Shown: one piece after another, positions 1-5,310 of the stretch
Layout of the letters: the number at the start of each line of letters is the position of its first letter
How positions within the stretch are numbered: position 1 is the stretch's first letter
NCBI GenBank assembly: GCA_903873045.1
Contig: CAIQND010000190.1
Coordinates: 1 to 7,847 of the forward strand
Reading direction: 5' to 3'
DNA: 7,847 nucleotides
Source of the DNA: an uncultured Methylococcaceae bacterium
Lineage (GTDB): Bacteria; Pseudomonadota; Gammaproteobacteria; Methylococcales; Methylomonadaceae
The notes under the pieces: model-generated
Database searches by the model: none
What the model was told of the DNA's origin: nothing
What the model saw: the letters and a program-made list of their open reading frames with translations, nothing else
Program-made: the position numbers and the translations under genes

Positions 1-138
1 TCACAATGTATGAAGCCCATGCGGAAGCGAGCCGATCCCGATGAGGAAACTATCGACTGGAGAGCCGTGTGCGGGAGAACTGCACGCACGGTTCGGAGGG
101 AGGGGAGAGCTTAGAAAAAAGCTCTTCTCTACCCCTAT
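1..138 (+). ncRNA. Group II intron, 3' end (domains V and VI), partial
   Basis: This is the 3' end of a self-splicing group II intron; the rest lies before the window. Domain V is at 62-94. Its lower stem pairs 62-69 with 87-94 (GAGCCGTG with CACGGTTC) and contains the catalytic AGC triad at 63-65. A two-base bulge (CG, 85-86) and a short upper stem with a GAGA-type loop around 75-79 complete it. Domain VI follows as a purine-rich strand (about 100-112) paired to a pyrimidine-rich strand (about 119-135). An unpaired A at 131 sits seven bases before the likely 3' splice site after T138 and is the expected lariat branch point. The intron ends CTAT, fitting the AY consensus. No reverse-transcriptase domain is visible; any maturase gene would be upstream, outside the window. 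I did not assign a structural class. The 5' limit of the feature is simply the window edge. Confidence 0.87.
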
Positions 139-216
139 AGTTGCCATGGATGGTATTCGTACGCATCCACTAAATGATTTTTTACTCGCTTTTATTGGAT
201 GTAATGTCATATCGAT

Positions 217-260
217 GAGTACATCCTTGTACTCTGGATTCCGGCAGTCCATGCCGGAAT
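217..260. repeat. REP-like pair of adjacent hairpins
   Basis: Two perfect inverted repeats lie three bases apart. The first pairs GAGTACA (217-223) with TGTACTC (228-234) around a 4-base loop. The second pairs ATTCCGGCA (238-246) with TGCCGGAAT (252-260) around the loop GTCCA. The second has the look of the short palindromic intergenic repeats common in gammaproteobacterial genomes. That it is dispersed in this genome is inferred, since only one copy is in the window. Confidence 0.65.
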
Positions 261-323
261 GACGGCTCTACGACTTGTGGTGATATCAATTCATTTTACG
301 ACCATCTTGGATTATATTATGGG

Positions 324-334
324 TTACCCACTGT
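324..334 (+). repeat. Left copy of inverted 11-mer flanking PEPCK gene
   Basis: TTACCCACTGT lies 51 bp beyond the PEPCK stop codon. An exact reverse complement lies upstream of the same gene at 3918-3928, so the two copies face inward. An 11-base match is expected several times by chance in a window this size. Only the placement on both sides of one gene makes it worth listing. Confidence 0.3.
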
Positions 335-385
335 AAATCAGTATGTTTTGTAATTTTCCTAATGGAAAAAGGCATCCGGACGGGC

Positions 386-3300
386 TTAACTATCTTGGCG
401 ATGCACCCAGTCGGCACCTAATGTCCCTTGCAGGTTCTCAAGATAAGACGGGTGAGCGGTCTCGGCAAGCATCCGTTCAGTCTCGGCAAGCTTGTCAATC
501 AATGTCTGATGCAATGAATCAGTCGGCTCGGTTTCGCTAAGTTGTTGCAAAATATAGTCGCGGTGTTGTTGCCAAAGCTTACCATCTCTATGCTGTTTAA
601 TGTTGAGTCGCTCTTGATACCAGTCACTTTGCAGTAAATAGTCGCGAGTGAACATAAAACGAATGGCGGGATCAGTGATGGTTTTACCTTCATAGTGACT
701 GTTAGCCATAATATGGATAAGGGCTTTTAGCGGCGGACAGGCATCTTGGATTGAACCATCCTGAAAATAGAGCTGAGCAACCCGTTCCTGCGCTTCATAA
801 ACATTGTTGACACCATCAACAAAACTGTCCATATCCTGCGTTTCCGGCTTCAGCATGGCTTCATCAAATACGGCTGTCGGATAATCGAATACTTTACCAA
901 AATTGGTATGTACAAAGCGTTCGGTAATGCGATAACCCAGTCGACTTGCGTAGACCGTCTTGCCCTGATATTCAAAATCGTCCAGTTTTTCGAGTTGTCC
1001 CTGCTTAATAAGATACTGCGGGTCACGTTGATCTACCGGTAAGCGTGACCATATTTCCGGAATTAATAGACTGATATCATGATCTATTTTGCGTTGACAG
1101 CCAATATAACCCGCTGCAGTGGAATAGCCTGCATAGCCGCACAATATATAAGAAACCAGTGCCGTATTAAGATCGGCGGTGGTAGACAGGGCATTAAATG
1201 GCCCTTTGGTTAGCGCACCTTCTGAGCCAGCGCCAGTCGTTGACGGTGATTTTCCGGTCAGGCTGCAAATAAAATCCATAAACAATTCGGGAAGTTCCTG
1301 ATAATGGATGGGATTATAAATGGCCAGCGGCCTGATTCCTGCGGCGCTATCCCGTGGATTATTTCGGCGTCCGGGTAACACGGCATTAACCGGAAAATGA
1401 ACGGCTTGATCCGCACTAATACCGCGTGCCAGGCGTGTTGACACTTCTGAAAGATAGCGCATGACCGGATTAACAATATCCGGACGAAGTTGCAGATAAC
1501 GCACATTTAAGCTGGGCTTGCCATCGACCAAACGCGGATGGGCAGATGAGACAAAATATTCACCTGTCTGGCCTTGTGCCGCCTGACTAATGACATCGCG
1601 CATCGGCTTGCTGAATTCGTCAAAGTGAATGACATCTTCCATGAGTTCGCGGGCATCTTTTGGCGTTAACGGTTCAAAGTTGGAAATAAAATTATCGGTA
1701 CCCGACAAATCCAATTCTGTCTGTAAATCGCTGCCACGGTGGACGGCATCATCAGGACGCTGAAAAAAACTGTGTTCGCAGTTATCGACCAATTTAACGC
1801 TAGGATTTTTATAGTCAGGGTTTAGTCCGGTAAGGGCGCTGACGGGTACGACAATGGAGGCGGTTATGTCATCTTCCAGTTGCACTTTAGCCGATGCTAT
1901 AAAGTCTTGTCTTAATTTAAAAACACGCCAGGCACCGTTAGCATCAAAACCAACCCGCAGATAGCTGGCAATCAGTTTGCGGCCATGAAATTTTAATTCG
2001 TTACCTGGATAACCATTAACCAGGTCAACGGAAAAATGCTCTCGCCAGTTTTGTGCCCATTCCGCTTTGTAAAAACGTTTTATCATCAGCACCATTGCCC
2101 AAATATGTTGGGGAATTTGCTGTAGCCAATGATTATAGTCATGAGAATACTCGGTGATGGACGGCGTCAGCAGTTTGATAACCGAGCCTAGCGTGCGTTT
2201 ATTGCTAAGCAGTCGGCGTTTGTCACTGCCATTACGTGCAGGATCCTTAAACCTGCAGGAATAATCGTACTCAAAAATCTCGGCCACCCTATCCATGTCT
2301 TTATCAAAATGATCGACAAAAACCGCACCGGAAATGATGGCACCGGCAATCGATTTGGAAATTTCAGACTTGCCACCTCCTGATACGGTACTGGGCTTAT
2401 GGCAGAAAGTGCCTTCCGGATAAGTACCAATCAGTCGCCAACTGGGAGCATTGGGATGACGCTCCATGTGGACCCTAAAGCCACTTGGATAAACATAAGT
2501 GTGGTTGATTAACAGCTTTATGGTGCGGGTAACGCTGTCGTGTTGCCAGCTTATTTGTAGTTTCTGGATATTAATTTTTGCCGTATCCGGAATAAAAATA
2601 ATATCGGGATGTTTTTTATCGATTGCATAGCCTTTATTTTTAACGTCAATGGTTGAACCTAAAAGCTGACAAAGTTTGTTGAAAGAATAACTTTCATTCA
2701 CATCAATACTCTGGGGCAAATAAATTTCCCCGAGAATTGCGCGTGGAAAAGCCAGGGCACCACCTGAATGTTCTTCTTCACAGCCACCAAACAGGTTGGC
2801 CGAATAGCTGATCTGGGATTTGATTTCTTTTTTGCTGTAACCAAAATAGTTATCGGCAATCAGCGTAACAATCACGCCTTGCATATTACGGCAGACCAGT
2901 TTAAACGGTTTGCCCTCGTTGTAGAGTTCATCCTCATGTTGCCAGCATAGGCCTTCTTTACGCTGACGTTCCGTAGCGTCTTTATAATGGGGCAGGCCGA
3001 TGGCCTTTTTACGACACAACACCAGATGTGGCGCAAGAATGATGCAGCCGGTATGACCGGTCCATTGATCAATATCCAGTGCGGCATCGTTATCAGGTAA
3101 AAACGGATCGCCCGCATTGCCAAAAATAGATTCTACAAAATCCAGGTTGGCAACCAGTCCACCAGGGGCAAAGAAGCGGGTTTCCATGGTTTTTTTAGGG
3201 ATCAAACCGGCAATTTCAGGCACCACAATCGGCCTGAGTAATAACGATAGCCAGGGTTTTGCAGAATTCTCCTGTCGGCTGGTAAAAGGCAGACATAACA

Positions 3301-3841
3301 GATCGTCGGGCGGTGACAGTGCTATACGCAATAATTCGGCATAAGCCGCTACGGGGACTTCGTTTTTATCAGCAGGCACGGGAAGGCCGCCAGCGACAAT
3401 GTGAAATACGCCTTTCGTGGTACGCCGGTCATTTTGTGGATTATGCAGAACCCCTTGCCGCATCCGGTAAGAATCAATGTAGGCAGAATGAAATTCGTTA
3501 TGCTGAAACGGTAATGACAGCTCTCTGGCCAGGCCTTTATGATCCAGTACAAAAGTCTCTCCAGGTAACAGAATGGAAGCATCTACGCCATTTTTAGATA
3601 AGTAGGCGTTAAGAAAATTCTGAATACGTTGGTCAGCGGGGCAGCGGTACTTGGCCAGCAGACGACGTTGCTGGGAATAGTTTCTTAATAAACTATTGGC
3701 AATCTTGAGGTATTGCTGATCATCCTCAACTTCGCAAGTAGGCTGCCCCAGTGCTGCCAATTGCAGATTAATGTGCTGTAGCTCTTCCCGTTGCTTTTGA
3801 CTCGCAAAATTAAGTTGGGTCGGAAGGGTAGAAAAATTCAT
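386..3841 (-). CDS. PPi-type phosphoenolpyruvate carboxykinase (EC 4.1.1.38)
   Basis: The 1151-residue cytosolic enzyme is predicted to interconvert PEP + CO2 + phosphate and oxaloacetate + pyrophosphate, so no ATP or GTP is used. I recognise it by close resemblance to the PPi-PEPCKs known from Propionibacterium freudenreichii and Entamoeba, which are also about 1100-1150 residues, roughly twice the ATP or GTP types. Conserved blocks in order: LHNPQNDRRTT (132-142), GNAGDPFLP (241-249), WTGHTGC (260-266), DNYFGYSKKE (330-339), EEEHSGG (355-361), a glycine/lysine loop SGGGKSEISKS (487-497) that probably binds anion, LGSVIKLLTPS (551-561), GRRNNP (824-829), and TGKSPSTTGAGSEGALTKG (862-880). 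There is no signal peptide or membrane segment, and the frame is intact. ATG 3841 is chosen because GGAG lies seven bases upstream. The gene stands alone, divergent from the next one. What is inferred is its direction in the cell: anaplerotic, gluconeogenic or PPi-recycling. Confidence 0.9.
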   Translation of the reverse strand: MNFSTLPTQLNFASQKQREELQHINLQLAALGQPTCEVEDDQQYLKIANSLLRNYSQQRRLLAKYRCPADQRIQNFLNAYLSKNGVDASILLPGETFVLDHKGLARELSLPFQHNEFHSAYIDSYRMRQGVLHNPQNDRRTTKGVFHIVAGGLPVPADKNEVPVAAYAELLRIALSPPDDLLCLPFTSRQENSAKPWLSLLLRPIVVPEIAGLIPKKTMETRFFAPGGLVANLDFVESIFGNAGDPFLPDNDAALDIDQWTGHTGCIILAPHLVLCRKKAIGLPHYKDATERQRKEGLCWQHEDELYNEGKPFKLVCRNMQGVIVTLIADNYFGYSKKEIKSQISYSANLFGGCEEEHSGGALAFPRAILGEIYLPQSIDVNESYSFNKLCQLLGSTIDVKNKGYAIDKKHPDIIFIPDTAKINIQKLQISWQHDSVTRTIKLLINHTYVYPSGFRVHMERHPNAPSWRLIGTYPEGTFCHKPSTVSGGGKSEISKSIAGAIISGAVFVDHFDKDMDRVAEIFEYDYSCRFKDPARNGSDKRRLLSNKRTLGSVIKLLTPSITEYSHDYNHWLQQIPQHIWAMVLMIKRFYKAEWAQNWREHFSVDLVNGYPGNELKFHGRKLIASYLRVGFDANGAWRVFKLRQDFIASAKVQLEDDITASIVVPVSALTGLNPDYKNPSVKLVDNCEHSFFQRPDDAVHRGSDLQTELDLSGTDNFISNFEPLTPKDARELMEDVIHFDEFSKPMRDVISQAAQGQTGEYFVSSAHPRLVDGKPSLNVRYLQLRPDIVNPVMRYLSEVSTRLARGISADQAVHFPVNAVLPGRRNNPRDSAAGIRPLAIYNPIHYQELPELFMDFICSLTGKSPSTTGAGSEGALTKGPFNALSTTADLNTALVSYILCGYAGYSTAAGYIGCQRKIDHDISLLIPEIWSRLPVDQRDPQYLIKQGQLEKLDDFEYQGKTVYASRLGYRITERFVHTNFGKVFDYPTAVFDEAMLKPETQDMDSFVDGVNNVYEAQERVAQLYFQDGSIQDACPPLKALIHIMANSHYEGKTITDPAIRFMFTRDYLLQSDWYQERLNIKQHRDGKLWQQHRDYILQQLSETEPTDSLHQTLIDKLAETERMLAETAHPSYLENLQGTLGADWVHRQDS

Positions 3842-3848
3842 AAGGTGA

Positions 3849-3852
3849 CTCC
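3849..3852 (-). promoter_or_regulatory. Ribosome binding site of PPi-PEPCK gene
   Basis: On the minus strand GGAG is followed by seven bases and then ATG. This is a normal Shine-Dalgarno spacing and it fixes the start at 3841. Confidence 0.75.
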
Positions 3853-3917
3853 AGCGAGTATTATTCAGAAACTATCGGTTAATCTTGGTTAAAGGGTGCT
3901 TTAATTACCAATCTGTA

Positions 3918-3928
3918 ACAGTGGGTAA
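3918..3928 (-). repeat. Right copy of inverted 11-mer flanking PEPCK gene
   Basis: ACAGTGGGTAA is the exact reverse complement of 324-334 and lies 76 bp upstream of the PEPCK start codon. It sits where promoter elements would be expected, so it could instead be part of the PEPCK control region. No target-site duplication was found next to either copy. Confidence 0.3.
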
Positions 3929-4064
3929 TGTAAAACAATTAATCCTGGCAAGATACTTAATCATAAACTGATTGATAGCCTGTTTCCAAGCCCGTAATGA
4001 CATAGGTCAATATTAAATTCTTTGGGTGCTATAAGCAACTAAAGCCGAAAATGAAGATACCACA

Positions 4065-4211
4065 GGCGTAGGCCGGAATAAGGCGACCCAAGCCTGTCCT
4101 GAGCTTGTCGAAGGGCGTAGCGCGTGGTGGCGTTTCCGGCGCTCTCTTCGTACAGAATGCCGGAAACGCTCAACTCGCTTACGCTCGAAAAGCCTTATTC
4201 CGGCCTACGCC
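4065..4211. repeat. Nested palindrome: 20-bp arms enclosing an 11-bp hairpin
   Basis: The outer arms 4065-4084 and 4192-4211 are perfect 20-base reverse complements separated by 107 bp. Inside lies a second perfect inverted repeat, GCGTTTCCGGC (4130-4140) with GCCGGAAACGC (4159-4169), around an 18-base loop. Between the left arm and the inner hairpin is a TCCTGAGCTTGTCGAAGG-type segment (about 4097-4114), a sequence I recall as a dispersed repeat in many bacterial genomes. No transposase is encoded. The layout suggests one repeat inserted into another, or a small non-autonomous element. Confidence 0.75.
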
Positions 4212-4217
4212 GTTTCT

Positions 4218-4308
4218 GCCCTTTAATGCCACGATGTTGGCAGGGCAACCGCAAGGGATTGCCCTTACAAGACACGGATGTCGTTACATAAAATGGCTAT
4301 CCACGTAA
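4218..4308 (+). repeat. Dispersed repeat, copy A
   Basis: These 91 bases match 7758-7847 with six substitutions and a one-base indel. The core hairpin pairs GGGCAA (4243-4248) with TTGCCC (4259-4264) and has an inner CC-GCAA-GG tip, a GNRA-type tetraloop. A second small stem pairs TGCCA (4227-4231) with TGGCA (4238-4242). The 3' end of this copy runs into the left arm of the inverted repeat at 4290-4370, so the true unit is probably longer than the part shared inside the window. Confidence 0.85.
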
Positions 4309-4370
4309 GGCGTGACAAGCCGCAAGGCTTAACTTTAAACGGTTCAGCCTTACGTGGGTAGCCGTATTTT
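4290..4370. repeat. Inverted repeat with 17-bp arms and GCAA hairpin inside
   Basis: Left arm 4295-4311 pairs with right arm 4347-4363 at 16 of 17 positions, the exception being a T-G pair. Allowing two unpaired bases (4364-4365), pairing extends through AAAAT (4290-4294) and ATTTT (4366-4370). Inside, AAGCC (4317-4321) and GGCTT (4326-4330) close a GCAA tetraloop. The flanking A/T runs give it the look of a bidirectional terminator. However, both neighbouring genes point away from it, so a small mobile repeat is the better reading. Copy B of the neighbouring repeat ends the window just as it enters the equivalent left arm. Confidence 0.75.
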
Positions 4371-4459
4371 TAAACAAGAATACGCTTAAATCGTAAAGGT
4401 GACAGTCTTCTGTATAAAGTAATACCAACCAATACCGTCGGTTAATGCTGATCCTCGTG

Positions 4460-4465
4460 TATAAT
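4460..4465 (+). promoter_or_regulatory. Candidate -10 box for speE-like/ygiQ pair
   Basis: A perfect TATAAT with TG immediately before it lies 35 bp upstream of the start codon, giving a short leader of about 28 bases. No good -35 hexamer is present 16-18 bp upstream, so strength and sigma factor are uncertain. Confidence 0.45.
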
Positions 4466-4500
4466 AATCGTTTATAGTTTAAAAGCTTACCAGTTTTAAT

Positions 4501-5310
4501 ATGTACAAATATGACGGCCTGCTTATCCACGAAAGTCACGATGATGAAGGAATTCTGGAAGTTATCGACCGTAAAGGTGTCAGGTCACTGCATTTTGGCT
4601 CGTATCCGCGACAAAGCAGCATGTTGTTGGCCGACCCTTACAGGCTCGAACTGGATTATGTGCGGGCAATGGCGAGTTGGTTGTTATTTAAACCTACGCT
4701 GGCTGACGATGCCCTGATTATTGGTTTGGGTGGTGGATCATTAACCAAGCATTTGCTTCAGCATTTTCCCGATTGTCGGTTAAAAGCGGTGGAGTTTAGA
4801 AAAAGCGTGGTAAAGATTGCCCGCAGCCATTTTGGCTTGCCGCTGGATCATCGTCTTAAAATTATAGTGGATGATGGCGGTGACTATATACGCCAACGCG
4901 CAGAACCTTATCGGGAGCATTATAGTTTATTGTTTATTGATGCGTTTGATCACGAAGGCATGGCCACTTCAATTTGTAATGAAGCTTTTTTTGATGCGTG
5001 TAGAGCCTTGTTAAAAAAAGAGGGTATTATGGTCATCAATTTGTGGGGTGGCACGCATAATCCTGAATTTCAGCAAGTCTCCCAGTGGTTGGCACGCGTT
5101 TTTAACTGGCAAGTATTATTTCTGCCGGTTCGAGATAGAGGCAATATTATTGCCCTGGCTTTTAATAACTATACTCCCGTTTTTTCCATGAAAGAGCTTA
5201 GAACCATCGCTCTGGATCTTGAACAACACTATCAAATTGAATTTCCGACTTTTTTAAAAGACCTTAAAAAACATAACGCCAGTACCTTTAGCCAAGTGAT
5301 TAAAACATGA
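4501..5310 (+). CDS. Spermidine synthase-like protein (class I SAM fold), divergent
   Basis: The 269-residue soluble protein has the polyamine aminopropyltransferase fold. A short N-terminal strand region carries a family-like stretch, FGSYPRQSSMLLADP (32-46). The cofactor loop IIGLGGGSLT follows (73-82), then an acidic ribose-binding residue (E98 in VEFR), an IIVDDGGDY segment (121-129), and the pair D147/D150 in FIDAFD, matching the catalytic Asp pair of spermidine synthase. Two departures stand out. The GGGD of true spermidine synthases is GGGS here (Ser80), and the usual PxGPAE after the Asp pair is replaced by HEGMATS. Spermidine synthesis is therefore doubtful; a related SAM-dependent or aminopropyl transferase of unknown substrate is as likely. 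ATG 4501 lacks a clear Shine-Dalgarno, but an in-frame stop at 4480 and no nearby alternative support it. The stop overlaps the start of ygiQ. Confidence 0.82.
   Translation: MYKYDGLLIHESHDDEGILEVIDRKGVRSLHFGSYPRQSSMLLADPYRLELDYVRAMASWLLFKPTLADDALIIGLGGGSLTKHLLQHFPDCRLKAVEFRKSVVKIARSHFGLPLDHRLKIIVDDGGDYIRQRAEPYREHYSLLFIDAFDHEGMATSICNEAFFDACRALLKKEGIMVINLWGGTHNPEFQQVSQWLARVFNWQVLFLPVRDRGNIIALAFNNYTPVFSMKELRTIALDLEQHYQIEFPTFLKDLKKHNASTFSQVIKT

Larger units (their letters stand above)
139..385. other. Gene-free spacer between intron and PEPCK gene
   Basis: This stretch is the 3' exon side of the intron and the region downstream of the minus-strand PEPCK stop codon. I see no plausible coding sequence. 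It holds a weak 6-bp hairpin (147-152 with 164-169), the two REP-like hairpins at 217-260, and the short motif at 324-334 that recurs inverted upstream of the PEPCK gene. No convincing intrinsic terminator for the PEPCK gene is visible; the only nearby T-rich run on the minus strand is short and lacks a stable stem. Confidence 0.6.
3842..4500. other. Divergent intergenic region filled with repeats
   Basis: This 659-bp gap separates the divergent PEPCK and speE-like genes. The PEPCK-proximal part (3842-4060) is AT-rich and should carry the PEPCK promoter. I found no convincing -35/-10 pair there. Two GGTTAA direct repeats one helical turn apart (3877-3882 and 3887-3892) are a possible but unproven operator. 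The middle part (4065-4370) consists of three linked repeat structures described separately. The last 130 bp lead to the speE-like gene and include a TATAAT box at 4460. I see no coding sequence; the short open frames here run through the palindromes. Confidence 0.6.

Noticed and set aside
1..262. Open frames on both strands of about 73-83 codons across the intron end and downstream spacer
   Set aside because: They run through domains V and VI and the palindromes, resemble no protein family, and have no ribosome binding site.
340..385. Minus-strand terminator for PPi-PEPCK
   Set aside because: A short T run is present on the minus strand, but I could find no stable stem preceding it.
343..540. 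65-codon + strand frame at the 3' end of the PEPCK gene
   Set aside because: It is antisense to conserved coding sequence at the PEPCK C-terminus and has no family features.
3842..4060. Riboswitch or structured leader upstream of PPi-PEPCK
   Set aside because: The sequence is AT-rich, with no strong stem series and no recognisable aptamer core.
4105..4308. 67-codon + strand frame in the divergent spacer
   Set aside because: It is made of the nested palindrome and dispersed repeat copy A; its reading comes from repeat sequence.
4290..4370. Intrinsic terminator reading of the 17-bp inverted repeat
   Set aside because: The stem and A/T runs would allow it, but the flanking genes are divergent and no transcript needs to end here; the repeat explanation also accounts for the partial copy at the window end.
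4297..4539. 80-codon minus strand frame overlapping the start of the speE-like gene
   Set aside because: It crosses the inverted repeat and the candidate promoter and shows no recognisable domain.
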